NCBI GenBank assembly: GCA_937891895.1
Contig: CALATN010000017.1
Span: forward strand, 1 to 37,476
Length of the DNA: 37,476 nt
Source of the DNA: an uncultured Clostridia bacterium
GTDB lineage: Bacteria; Bacillota; Clostridia; Oscillospirales; Ruminococcaceae
Direction of reading: 5' to 3'
A program made the translations under genes and the position numbers. Each line of letters starts with the position of its first letter. The stretch's first letter is position 1. The notes beneath the pieces are model-generated. The model saw nothing but the letters and a program-made list of their open reading frames with translations, did no database searches and was not told the origin of the DNA. Of this stretch, positions 7,512-15,382 are shown in pieces.

Positions 7512-9878
7512 ATGTATCTCAATATACTGAAAAAAGATCTGAAAAGAAAAAAGACGATGAACGTAATCCTGCTGGTGTTCATTATACTTGCGACGATGTT
7601 TGTTGCGAGTGGTCTGAACAATGTATTTACCGTTATAAACGGTACAGATTTTTACCTGGATAAGGCAGAAATAGGAGATTTTGTTGTTATTACAATGGGG
7701 GATGATTCCACAGGATATGCCGATGACATACTGGACAAAGCTGATTGCATCAACAGCTACAAAATTGAAAACTGCATTTTTGGTTCTCAGGACAGCATTT
7801 CACGTGTTGATGGTTCAGATGTCGAAACTAAAAACACTGCATTGTTTCAGTCAATATCTGACGCAAAGCTCAACTTCTTTGATACAGCAAATAAACCTGT
7901 GACTGCTGTAAATCAAGGTGAAGTTTTGATTGCAGGTAAATTTATAGAAAACAATAACCTCAGGGTAGGCGAATATATCCGAATCAAGTTAGGCGATGTT
8001 CAGATGGAACTGAAAATTGCAGGAAAAGTAAAAGATGCTTTTTTAGGTTCTGATTTTATGGGTAATACACGCTTCCTGCTCAATCAGTCAGATTATGATA
8101 AATTCCTTGCTGATGAAATGATAAATGCGCATTATCGGGGCGAGGTTATTTACATTGAAACCGATGACGTTACAGCAACAATTTCCGCTATTGCGGATAT
8201 CCCAGGGATTGCCTTTTCAGGGGCAAGAAGCACTCTTGAAATGTGCTATGTAATGGAGATGATTGTAGCTTTTATTATACTTATTTTAAGTGTATGCCTT
8301 ATAATCGTTTCTTTTGTGGTTCTTCGCTTTTCCATTGGATTTACAATTGCAGAAGAATACAGAGAAATCGGAGTTATGAAAGCCATCGGCATCAAAAATC
8401 ACAGAATAAGAGGATTATATATAGTCAAGTACCTTATTATGGCGGCAATTGGCAGTATTATAGGCTTTTTCGCAAGTATTCCGTTTGGGAATATGCTGAT
8501 TATGTCTGTAAGCGAAAATATGGTACTTGGTAATAATGCAGGTTTTCTTATAAATATTATCAGTGCAGTCGGCACTATGATTATAATTCTTCTGTTTGCG
8601 TATGGATGCACAGGAAAAGTAAAAAAGCTTACACCTATTGATGCTATACGTTCAGGACAAATAGGCGAACGCTTCGGCAAAAAAAGTTTTCTGCGAATAG
8701 GCAGAACCAATGCCAGACCTGCCGTGTATATGGCGGCAAACGACGTTTTAAGTGCACCGAAACGTTTTATGACAATTATTACTTCCTTTTTTCTCTGTAC
8801 ACTTTTTGTACTGATGCTGGTTAACACTGTTGACACTATGAAAAGTCCTAATCTGATTACAACCTTCGGAACAGAAAGTGACCTTTACATAACCGATGTG
8901 GACGGTGCAATGAAATTTATGAATACAAGCAATAAGGAAAGCCTGACAAATGAGCTGAAAAATCTTTCTGACAGGATTACAGCAGAAGGTATGCCTTGTG
9001 ATGTAAGCGTTGATATACAGTATAAATACAAGGTTATAGCTTCAGGAAATGAATTTGCTGTATCCTGCGCACAGAGTGTAAATATTCCCGTAAGTGAATA
9101 CGATTATCTTGAAGGGTCTGCTCCTCAGAACAAAAACGAAATTGCTGTAACACCTCAGGTTTCTGAAATGCTTGGTGCCGAAATAGGCGATACTGTAACA
9201 ATTGACTTCGGAACAGAAAAAGCAGATTGCATAGTAACAGCATACTTTCAGACAATGAACAATCTCGGTGAACTTATACGTCTTCACGATGATGCGCCTA
9301 CTGATATGAGCTATGTTTCGGCTATCAGACAATATCAGGTAGACTTTACTGATGATCCGTCTGAAAAGGAAATCGAAAACAGAAAAGAAAAAATCAAAGA
9401 GCTTATGGATGTCACAAGTGTAATGAACGCAACAGAATATTGTGTAGATTGCGTATCGGTTGTTCCTACAATGGAAGCTGTTCAGCTTCTGCTTTTAGCA
9501 ATAACTATTGTTGTAGTAATCCTCGTTACTGTTCTCGTTGAACGTTCATTTATTTCCGATGAAAAAAGTCAGATTGCCCTTTTAAAGGCTATCGGTTTCA
9601 GAAACGGAACAATAATCAGCTGGAATACCTTACGCTTCGGCATAGTTGCACTTATAGCAGCAATTTTAGCGGCAGCAGCTTCAATACCTATGACCAAGCT
9701 TTGCATCACACCTATTTTCGGAATGATGGGTGCATCAAAAATCAAGTTTAACATCGATCCGTTGCAGATATTTCTGCTTTACCCGTCAATTATTTTTGCT
9801 GTAACAATCATTTCAGCATTCCTTACATCACTTTACACAAGAAAAATCAAGTCATCCGACACCGCTAACATTGAGTAA
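7512..9878 (+). CDS. ABC transporter permease, two FtsX modules
   Basis: A 788-residue membrane protein built from two similar halves. Each half has one N-terminal membrane helix, a large extracytoplasmic region and three further helices forming an FtsX domain. The cytoplasmic coupling motif before the third helix is visible twice: EYREIGVMKAIGI in the first half and EKSQIALLKAIGF in the second. This is the MacB/LolCE mechanotransmission class rather than a classical importer. Typical roles are export or sensing of peptides, lipids or antibiotics, or control of wall hydrolases. ATG 7512 has AAAGGAG 8 nt upstream. It forms an operon with the ATPase 14 nt downstream and a two-component system, the usual arrangement of antimicrobial-peptide sensing and detoxification modules. 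The substrate is unknown. Confidence 0.92.
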   Translation: MYLNILKKDLKRKKTMNVILLVFIILATMFVASGLNNVFTVINGTDFYLDKAEIGDFVVITMGDDSTGYADDILDKADCINSYKIENCIFGSQDSISRVDGSDVETKNTALFQSISDAKLNFFDTANKPVTAVNQGEVLIAGKFIENNNLRVGEYIRIKLGDVQMELKIAGKVKDAFLGSDFMGNTRFLLNQSDYDKFLADEMINAHYRGEVIYIETDDVTATISAIADIPGIAFSGARSTLEMCYVMEMIVAFIILILSVCLIIVSFVVLRFSIGFTIAEEYREIGVMKAIGIKNHRIRGLYIVKYLIMAAIGSIIGFFASIPFGNMLIMSVSENMVLGNNAGFLINIISAVGTMIIILLFAYGCTGKVKKLTPIDAIRSGQIGERFGKKSFLRIGRTNARPAVYMAANDVLSAPKRFMTIITSFFLCTLFVLMLVNTVDTMKSPNLITTFGTESDLYITDVDGAMKFMNTSNKESLTNELKNLSDRITAEGMPCDVSVDIQYKYKVIASGNEFAVSCAQSVNIPVSEYDYLEGSAPQNKNEIAVTPQVSEMLGAEIGDTVTIDFGTEKADCIVTAYFQTMNNLGELIRLHDDAPTDMSYVSAIRQYQVDFTDDPSEKEIENRKEKIKELMDVTSVMNATEYCVDCVSVVPTMEAVQLLLLAITIVVVILVTVLVERSFISDEKSQIALLKAIGFRNGTIISWNTLRFGIVALIAAILAAAASIPMTKLCITPIFGMMGASKIKFNIDPLQIFLLYPSIIFAVTIISAFLTSLYTRKIKSSDTANIE

Positions 9879-9892
9879 GAAAGGGTATTATT

Positions 9893-10657
9893 ATGAATAT
9901 TTTAGAAGTAAAGGACCTCTGCAAAACATATATCGTAAACAAGCGTCAGAACAACGTGCTCAAGAACGTGAACTTCACCGTCAGCGAAGGCGAAATGGTT
10001 GCTGTTATGGGCCCGTCAGGTTCGGGTAAATCAACCTTGCTTTATGCAGTTTCAGGTATGGACAGCATCACAGCAGGAGAGGCTTTGTTCTGCGGAAAGA
10101 ACATTGCTAAAATGGGTGCAAAGGAGCTTGCCGACCTCAGACTTGACGAGATGGGCTTTATCTTCCAGCAGATGTATATGCTGAAAAATCTTACCGTGCT
10201 TGACAATATCATTCTTCCCGCCTGCCAGTCAGCAAAGAACAACGAAAGCCGCAAGGAAACCGTACAGCGCGGTCAGGACTTGATGCGCAAGCTTGGCATT
10301 ATTGATATTGCCGACAATGACATCAACGAGGTTTCAGGCGGTCAGCTTCAGCGTGCTTGTATCTGCCGCAGTATGATAAACAACCCTAAGATGATTTTTG
10401 CCGACGAGCCTACAGGTGCACTCAACCGCACTTCCTCCGACGAGGTTATGGAGGAGCTTGCAAAGCTGAACAATGACGGCACAACAATTATGCTTGTTAC
10501 TCACGACGTAAAGGTTGCGGCAAAATGTACAAGAGTGCTATATATAGTTGACGGAAACATAAAAGGCGAGTATAATTTAGGTAAGTGCGAAAGTGCTTCA
10601 CAGATGAGAGAGCGTGAACGCGCACTTAATAACTGGTTACTTGAATTAGGGTGGTAA
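9893..10657 (+). CDS. ABC transporter ATP-binding protein (MacB/LolD type)
   Basis: A 254-residue ATPase with Walker A GPSGSGKST (40-48), Q-loop in GFIFQQMYML, signature VSGGQLQRA, Walker B MIFADEPTGAL and switch H in LVTHD. The LNRTSS and MLVTHD pattern is that of ATPases paired with FtsX-type permeases. It carries a ~25-residue C-terminal extension rich in charged residues ending LLELGW. The gene follows the permease by 14 nt (AAGGG ribosome site) and its stop is one base before the regulator start, so all are one transcript. It would power mechanical coupling of the permease at the inner face of the membrane. Confidence 0.95.
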   Translation: MNILEVKDLCKTYIVNKRQNNVLKNVNFTVSEGEMVAVMGPSGSGKSTLLYAVSGMDSITAGEALFCGKNIAKMGAKELADLRLDEMGFIFQQMYMLKNLTVLDNIILPACQSAKNNESRKETVQRGQDLMRKLGIIDIADNDINEVSGGQLQRACICRSMINNPKMIFADEPTGALNRTSSDEVMEELAKLNNDGTTIMLVTHDVKVAAKCTRVLYIVDGNIKGEYNLGKCESASQMRERERALNNWLLELGW

Positions 10658-10658
10658 A

Positions 10659-11324
10659 ATGACCGACATTCTTATTGTTGAAGATAACAAGGAACTGGCA
10701 GGCCTGCTGTGTGATTTTCTGCGTGCGGAAAATTACACGGTATCGGTTTCCGAAACAGGTGAAAAAGCCTTGTCGCTGTATGAAAAATACGGCGCAAGGC
10801 TTGTTGTGCTTGATATAATGCTGCCGGGAATTGACGGCTTTGCGGTGTGCAAAAAAATCCGTGAGGACAGCAACACGCCTATCCTCATCGTCAGCGCAAA
10901 AACCGACAAGGAGGACAAGCTCAACGGGCTTGTGCTGGGTGCTGATGATTACATTGAAAAACCATACGATATTGACATAATGATTGCAAAAATCGGTGGC
11001 ATTTTCAAACGCAGATACGCACTTGACGAGCTTGTCGACGGTGATATACGTATCAACAAGGTGAGCCGCACGGTTTATAAAAATGATGTGCAGCTTGAAA
11101 TGACCGCAAAGGAATTTGATTTGCTGGTGCTGTTAATTGAGAATAAGGGCAAGGCGCTTACTAAGGAGTATCTGTTCAATCAGATATGGGGCAGCGACAG
11201 CTTTTCCGAGCAGCAGACCCTTACCGTGCATATAAAGTGGTTACGGCAGAAAATCGAGGACGATGCAAAAAATCCGAAGCACATTCTGACAGTGTGGGGA
11301 GTTGGCTATAAATATGAAAACTGA
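10659..11324 (+). CDS. OmpR/PhoB-family response regulator
   Basis: A 221-residue regulator. The receiver has VEDN (7-10), phospho-acceptor D52 in VVLDIMLPG, S79 in the signalling position and K101 in EKPYD. The winged-helix DNA-binding domain (about 130-221) shows the usual EMTAKEFDLL, LFNQIWG and HIKWLRQKIEDD recognition region and ends WGVGYKYEN. It presumably controls this operon in response to the downstream kinase. The start is one base after the ATPase stop. Its stop codon lies inside the first of three 21-bp direct repeats that separate it from the kinase gene. Confidence 0.95.
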   Translation: MTDILIVEDNKELAGLLCDFLRAENYTVSVSETGEKALSLYEKYGARLVVLDIMLPGIDGFAVCKKIREDSNTPILIVSAKTDKEDKLNGLVLGADDYIEKPYDIDIMIAKIGGIFKRRYALDELVDGDIRINKVSRTVYKNDVQLEMTAKEFDLLVLLIENKGKALTKEYLFNQIWGSDSFSEQQTLTVHIKWLRQKIEDDAKNPKHILTVWGVGYKYEN

Positions 11325-11373
11325 CGTCTTCAATATGAAAACGTAAGTCTTCAATATGAAAACGTAAGTTTTC
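11311..11373 (+). repeat. Three tandem 21-bp direct repeats between regulator and kinase
   Basis: Units at 11311-11331, 11332-11352 and 11353-11373 share the pattern AATATGAAAACNTAAGTYTT (first copy with a few changes). The first overlaps the stop codon of the response regulator. AATATGAAA recurs at the kinase start (11441-11448, preceded by A), so the repeats may have arisen by duplication around a start codon; units 2 and 3 each contain ATG AAA ACG TAA, a three-codon frame. Unit 3 with the next bases forms a perfect 10-bp stem, ATATGAAAAC (11354-11363) and GTTTTCATAT (11368-11377), with loop GTAA. Confidence 0.85.
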
Positions 11374-11379
11374 ATATAC

Positions 11380-11400
11380 GAGTTTTGCTTTGCAAAACTC
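11380..11400 (+). promoter_or_regulatory. Intercistronic hairpin without U-tract
   Basis: GAGTTTTGC (11380-11388) and GCAAAACTC (11392-11400) form a perfect 9-bp stem with a TTT loop. The following bases AGAAAGGAG are the kinase ribosome site, not a U-run, so this is not a classical terminator. It may protect or process the mRNA or set the ratio of regulator to kinase. Confidence 0.6.
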
Positions 11401-11403
11401 AGA

Positions 11404-11445
11404 AAGGAGTGAATTTTTCCTTGCGGAAAAATTTATCAGAATATG
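11404..11445 (+). promoter_or_regulatory. Split ribosome binding site: SD and start codon bridged by a hairpin
   Basis: AAGGAG (11404-11409) is 33 nt from ATG 11443, too far for direct use. Between them an 11-bp stem (11410-11420 with 11425-11435, one G-T pair, loop TTGC) would form; with it folded, only 7 unpaired bases separate SD from ATG, the ideal distance. There is no other ribosome site near the ATG and the frame is closed by TGA at 11410-11412, so no earlier start exists. Alternatively a GTG at 11409 could open a 15-codon leader overlapping the start. Confidence 0.6.
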
Positions 11446-12675
11446 AAAGCATTTAACAGAATTTTTGCGGTTGTTATTATTTTGATAATTGCCGTATTTG
11501 TAATTGCAAATGTGATAATGCTGACGAACAGTGACGAAAGCGGCAGGCCCTACCGTGTGGAAATATCGAGGCTTGTTGCTGAGATTGAAAAGGACAGCTT
11601 AGAAATAACCGACCTTGCAAACTGCAAGTATGTGACAGGTGTGCTGCGTTTTGAGGATACTGATAATTTTTACAACGCAGAAAGCGATTATGTTATCCGT
11701 GAAATAAACGGCGAGCTCTACCGCTTTGATTACAGGGCGAAAAGCGTGGAAAATACGGGAGCAATCCTGACCGTAAACGTGATTTTGGGAATTATGGCGG
11801 TTATGATTATCGGGGTTATGGCTTACATAAGGGTGAAAATTCTCAAGCCATTTGAACAGCTTACAAATGTGCCCTATGAATTGTCGAAGGGCAATCTTAC
11901 CGCACCTGTCAAGGAAACGAAAAACCGTTTTTTCGGACGTTTTATCTGGGGTGTGGATATGCTCCGTGAAAATATGGAGCAGCAGAAAGAACGTGAGCTT
12001 GCCCTGCAGAGGGATAAGAAAATGCTGTTGCTGTCCTTGTCCCACGACATAAAAACACCGCTTTCAGCAATAAAGCTGTATTCAAAGGCGCTGTCAAAGG
12101 GACTTTACGACAGCAAGGAAAAACAGCTTGAAATTGCGGAAAGCATCAATTCAAAGGCAGACGAAATCGAAAGCTATGTGACACAGATTATTACCGCTTC
12201 AAGAGAGGATTTTCTCAGTCTTGAGGTTAACAACAGCGAGTTTTATCTGTCTGAGCTTACGAACAAAATCCGTGTTTATTACACGGAAAAGCTGTCCCTT
12301 GCAAAGACGGATTTCACGGTTGACAGCTGCACAGATTGTCTGATAAGCGGTGACATTGACCGAAGCGTTGAGGTCGTGCAGAATATAATGGAAAACGCCA
12401 TAAAATACGGTGACGGAAATAACATCAGAATAAGCTTTTCCGAGGAGGACGGCTGCACGCTTGTTACTGTCAGAAACAGCGGCTGTATGCTTGCAGATAC
12501 GGACTTGCCCCACATTTTCGACAGCTTCTGGAGAGGTGAAAATGCCGAAAAGCAAAAGGGAAGCGGTCTCGGACTATACATCTGCCGTCAGCTTATGCAC
12601 AAGATGAACGGTGACATTTTCGCAGAAATCAAAGACGGATTTATGTGCGTTACGGCGGTTTTCAGCAAGGCTTAA
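11443..12675 (+). CDS. Sensor histidine kinase of the ABC/two-component module
   Basis: A 410-residue kinase. TM1 (about 7-27), an extracytoplasmic sensor of ~75 residues, TM2 (about 108-129), a HAMP-like linker, then HisKA with H201 in LSHDIKTPLSAI and a HATPase domain with NAIKYGDGNN, a shortened DSFWRG region and the G-box GSGLGLYICRQL. The small extracellular domain is larger than that of BceS-type kinases, so it could sense its ligand itself rather than through the transporter. It completes the permease-ATPase-regulator-kinase operon and ends before a strong bidirectional terminator. Its translation seems to depend on the hairpin-bridged ribosome site. Confidence 0.93.
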   Translation: MKAFNRIFAVVIILIIAVFVIANVIMLTNSDESGRPYRVEISRLVAEIEKDSLEITDLANCKYVTGVLRFEDTDNFYNAESDYVIREINGELYRFDYRAKSVENTGAILTVNVILGIMAVMIIGVMAYIRVKILKPFEQLTNVPYELSKGNLTAPVKETKNRFFGRFIWGVDMLRENMEQQKERELALQRDKKMLLLSLSHDIKTPLSAIKLYSKALSKGLYDSKEKQLEIAESINSKADEIESYVTQIITASREDFLSLEVNNSEFYLSELTNKIRVYYTEKLSLAKTDFTVDSCTDCLISGDIDRSVEVVQNIMENAIKYGDGNNIRISFSEEDGCTLVTVRNSGCMLADTDLPHIFDSFWRGENAEKQKGSGLGLYICRQLMHKMNGDIFAEIKDGFMCVTAVFSKA

Positions 12676-12692
12676 AAAATATTGAAACACAG

Positions 12693-12728
12693 TTAAACCG
12701 CCGCAGTATTAAAACTGCGGCGGTTTAA
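12693..12728. terminator. Bidirectional terminator, CCGCCGCAG family copy 2
   Basis: TTAAACCGCCGCAG (12693-12706) pairs with CTGCGGCGGTTTAA (12715-12728), a perfect 14-bp stem with loop TATTAAAA. It sits between convergent genes: the kinase ending at 12675 and the DUF3237-like gene ending at 12731. Confidence 0.88.
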
Positions 12729-12730
12729 TA

Positions 12731-13114
12731 TTACACTAAATAAATTTTCACGACAACTCCGTTTTCAACGCACTCAACAGATGCGGCAAGCTTAACATTT
12801 TCAAGAAAAGCAAGTTCCTTGCTGTCGGTATAGATTTTCGGTACACAATTGTCAAGGGAAGTTCCGTTATTTTCAATAAACAACCTGCATCGCTCCCCTT
12901 TTCTGTCTGTTCCCTCAAGCATATAGCGTGCTGAAAGTGAAAAACCTTCAGCTGTAGTAATCTGTGTATCGACACCGTCTGAGACGGTTTTACCGTTGAA
13001 ATATTTTCCCGTTGCCTCACAGCTGAACGGTATCATCACAACCCTTGAATTTTCACCTTCAAGCGAATGTGCCTCATAGGTTGTAACATTTATTGTAATG
13101 ATAAGCTCACTCAT
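12731..13114 (-). CDS. DUF3237-like small protein
   Basis: A 127-residue protein without signal peptide or membrane helix. The pattern of a G-rich turn then GKYFNGKTVSDGVDTQ, a central SLSARYMLEGTDRKG and a following RLFIENNGTS resembles DUF3237 (one-domain beta-barrel, unknown function), where G-x-L-x-G-x-V-x-x-G-x-D and LDARY-T-DDG-IYVxNxG occur. ATG 13114 is preferred over upstream in-frame codons because it overlaps the stop of the regulator gene (ATGAGTGA) with AAAGG ~9 nt upstream, giving translational coupling. It probably binds or modifies a small ligand linked to the regulator's pathway, but that is inference from coupling alone. Confidence 0.65.
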   Translation of the reverse strand: MSELIITINVTTYEAHSLEGENSRVVMIPFSCEATGKYFNGKTVSDGVDTQITTAEGFSLSARYMLEGTDRKGERCRLFIENNGTSLDNCVPKIYTDSKELAFLENVKLAASVECVENGVVVKIYLV

Positions 13115-15212
13115 TTTTCTCAGCCTTTCTATACTGCCCTGCACTTACCTTTTCCCGTTCCCTGAACTGACGCATAAAATGTGCGCTGTTGGTATAACCA
13201 CATTCCTCAGCAATCTGCTGAATGGACATTGATGTGTTTCTGAGAAGATATTTTGCTCTGTCAAGGCGAAACAAAATAAGTTCCTCAGTAAAAGAAATGC
13301 CAAAATGCTTTTTGTAAAGGCGCTGAAAATGACTTCCGCTGAGTCCCGCTTTTTCAGAAGCAAACGCAACATTCCAGTTATTCTGTGGTGAATATTTCAT
13401 TTCCCGTCTGATGTTTGCAAAACTTTCGGAATATGCATTACTGTTTTTCGGCACATTTTTTTCAGAAATCATAATGAACATTTTATCAAGCTGTTCATCG
13501 GCTGTCTGCTTATCAGATATTTTTTCAGTAAAGATACCAAGCTCACTTTCTGTTATATAAATTCCGAGTTCAGAAATAGAGTGGCAAAGTTTCTCCGCAA
13601 AGTCATTATAGCTCTCATTTTTTAACATTACGCCGAAAACACCTTCACCCATATACACAGCAATCCTACTGGTATCATCACTACGAATAACAGCAGAAAC
13701 TATCGGCACGAAATACTGCATATTCCTGCATCTCTTCGGAAATGAAATCATTGTAACAGTATCTCCGTTTTCAAGCTTTCGTACAAATCCCCTGCGGCTC
13801 ATAAGTCCCGTGTACATATCCGTCATATTCTTTTCTTCAAGCTTCTGCCAGATGTATTCCGTGTTACTCTTTTTTATAACTATATCCAGACCGTTTGCAA
13901 CCGCATCACACCAGCTTATGTAATGTTCATCAACGGCAAATTGCTCCGCTTTTTCGTATTGCGTTGCAATGTATCCGATTATCCTGTCGGAGTAATGAAT
14001 TGAGCTGAACACCCAAAACTGCGGGTCGTGCGGAAGATTAAGCTTTGGAAGAAGCTTTTGCAGAGGAAATAGCAGCTGTCCAGGCAAATTCTCAGAATAT
14101 ATAAGATTTATGTTTTCGGAAAATCCCTGCTTTCTGTATTCGGGATGCTCTGTGCGCCAATCCTCACACAAGCAGATATTTACAGAAATACAATCTGAAA
14201 GCATATACCGCAAGCTGTCAAGCACAGCTGTAAATTTAGGTATGGTTTCGCAGTCCGACATTCTTACGATATAGTTTGAAAACATAAAATTCTTTCGGTC
14301 AAGCTGTCTGTGAAGCATTTTCTCCGTCTGTTCAAGCAGGGCATCCTTTTCACCATGCTCGTTAAAACAGCCGCAGCTGCCGCCTATTCTGATATGTACG
14401 TTTCCGCAATCAATGTCATTATCAATGTTCATCATTTCAGCAAGCGTTTTTACCGCACTTCTGCCAAGACACAAATCTCCGCCGCATATTGTGGTTATTG
14501 CAGGTTTTGTGATAAGTGTATACACGCTTCCGTCATAGCCCGTTACAGCAACATCTCTTGGCACTTTCAAGCCGTGCTTCTGCAACTCCTGACAAAGAGC
14601 AACAGCCATAATATCGTTTGTACACACAACGGCTTCGGGGCATTTCTTTTCTCCTGAAGCTATTTTTTCAGCAAGGTTTGCAGCTGCATATCTCCAGAAA
14701 TCACCGTAAATTATTTTCCCGTGCCAATCAATGCCGTTGTCATCCATTGCCGAAATAAATCCTTCAGCACGGATTTGCGCCTCGTAATTTTCTTCAGGTC
14801 CTGTAAGGCACAGGATATTGCTGTAGCCATGCCATACAATGAGGTGCTCTGTGAGGTTGTATATACTTTTTTTCTGATTCAGAAATACACCCTTGATTTT
14901 ATCGTGCTTTTCTTCGACAACAATGCAGGGAAGCTTGATTTTTTCAAGTCTGCTCAGAATTTCTGACTTGAGTTTTTCATCATGAAAACGGTTTGCTGCC
15001 ATAATTATTCCGTCAACCTCTGTCAGGAACGGAAGGTTATATATATTATTCTCGCCGCTTATGTAACTGTCAATATTATCAGCAGAAACGCTTGTAAACA
15101 CCAGTGTATCAAATCCGATTTGCGTTGCAGCAGTATGCACACCTGTCAGAAACTCCTTGTCAAGTGCATCATATACTGCAGGAATAAGTACCGCTATTCT
15201 TCCTCTTGCCAT
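13107..15212 (-). CDS. AraC-family regulator with LacI-type sugar-binding domain and degenerate GGDEF
   Basis: A 701-residue regulator. Residues ~4-280 form a periplasmic-binding-protein fold of the LacI/GalR type (IAVLIPAVYDAL, CLTGPEENYEAQIRAEGF, PEAVVCTNDIMAVAL, DVAVTGYDGSVY), here cytoplasmic. A middle region (~310-455) is unassigned. From ~464 a GGDEF-like domain begins MTDMYTGLMSRRGF but the active loop reads GEGVF (522-526), so it cannot be a cyclase. The last ~100 residues are a two-helix-turn-helix AraC domain (AFASEKAGLSGSHFQRLYKKHFG; SIQQIAEECGYTNSAHFMRQF). E. coli XylR is a simpler known PBP-AraC fusion. ATG 15212 is chosen because GAGGTGA lies 6 nt upstream. It is divergent from the esterase/mannanase genes, its likely targets, and would sense an oligosaccharide. 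Confidence 0.9.
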   Translation of the reverse strand: MARGRIAVLIPAVYDALDKEFLTGVHTAATQIGFDTLVFTSVSADNIDSYISGENNIYNLPFLTEVDGIIMAANRFHDEKLKSEILSRLEKIKLPCIVVEEKHDKIKGVFLNQKKSIYNLTEHLIVWHGYSNILCLTGPEENYEAQIRAEGFISAMDDNGIDWHGKIIYGDFWRYAAANLAEKIASGEKKCPEAVVCTNDIMAVALCQELQKHGLKVPRDVAVTGYDGSVYTLITKPAITTICGGDLCLGRSAVKTLAEMMNIDNDIDCGNVHIRIGGSCGCFNEHGEKDALLEQTEKMLHRQLDRKNFMFSNYIVRMSDCETIPKFTAVLDSLRYMLSDCISVNICLCEDWRTEHPEYRKQGFSENINLIYSENLPGQLLFPLQKLLPKLNLPHDPQFWVFSSIHYSDRIIGYIATQYEKAEQFAVDEHYISWCDAVANGLDIVIKKSNTEYIWQKLEEKNMTDMYTGLMSRRGFVRKLENGDTVTMISFPKRCRNMQYFVPIVSAVIRSDDTSRIAVYMGEGVFGVMLKNESYNDFAEKLCHSISELGIYITESELGIFTEKISDKQTADEQLDKMFIMISEKNVPKNSNAYSESFANIRREMKYSPQNNWNVAFASEKAGLSGSHFQRLYKKHFGISFTEELILFRLDRAKYLLRNTSMSIQQIAEECGYTNSAHFMRQFREREKVSAGQYRKAEKNE

Positions 15213-15230
15213 TATCATCACCTCAATTGC

Positions 15231-15259
15231 ATAATATCATAATTTGATTTAAAAAGCAA
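15231..15259 (-). promoter_or_regulatory. Promoter of the sugar-sensing AraC regulator
   Basis: Minus strand TTGCTT (15259-15254) and TATTAT (15236-15231) with 17-bp spacing, 18 nt before the chosen ATG. The leader would be very short. Confidence 0.55.
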
Positions 15260-15295
15260 CCGAAAATGCTGATTTTTTTTACAGATATGCAAAAA

Positions 15296-15312
15296 ATGAT
15301 ACGATACATCAT
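15296..15312. promoter_or_regulatory. Candidate operator between divergent regulator and esterase
   Basis: ATGAT (15296-15300) and ATCAT (15308-15312) form an inverted repeat around ACGATAC, lying ~20-35 bp upstream of the esterase -35 box. Position fits an activator site for the AraC-type regulator. The repeat is short, so the call is weak. Confidence 0.3.
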
Positions 15313-15332
15313 ATTTTTGATAGAATTTATTA

Positions 15333-15361
15333 TTGAATAATGTTTTTTTGTGCGATATAAT
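15333..15361 (+). promoter_or_regulatory. Promoter of the esterase/mannanase operon
   Basis: TTGAAT (15333-15338) and a perfect TATAAT (15356-15361) with 17-bp spacing. The start would be near 15368, directly before GGAGG at 15370-15374. Confidence 0.7.
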
Positions 15362-15382
15362 GCAATGCAGGAGGCTGAGATT

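Noticed and set aside
11380..11400. Intrinsic terminator between regulator and kinase
   Set aside because: The stem is perfect but AT-rich and followed by the ribosome site, with no U-tract.
7512..12675. BceAB-type bacitracin resistance module
   Set aside because: The permease has two symmetric FtsX halves (about eight helices), not the ten-helix BceB with a single large domain, and the kinase has a ~75-residue external sensor instead of none.
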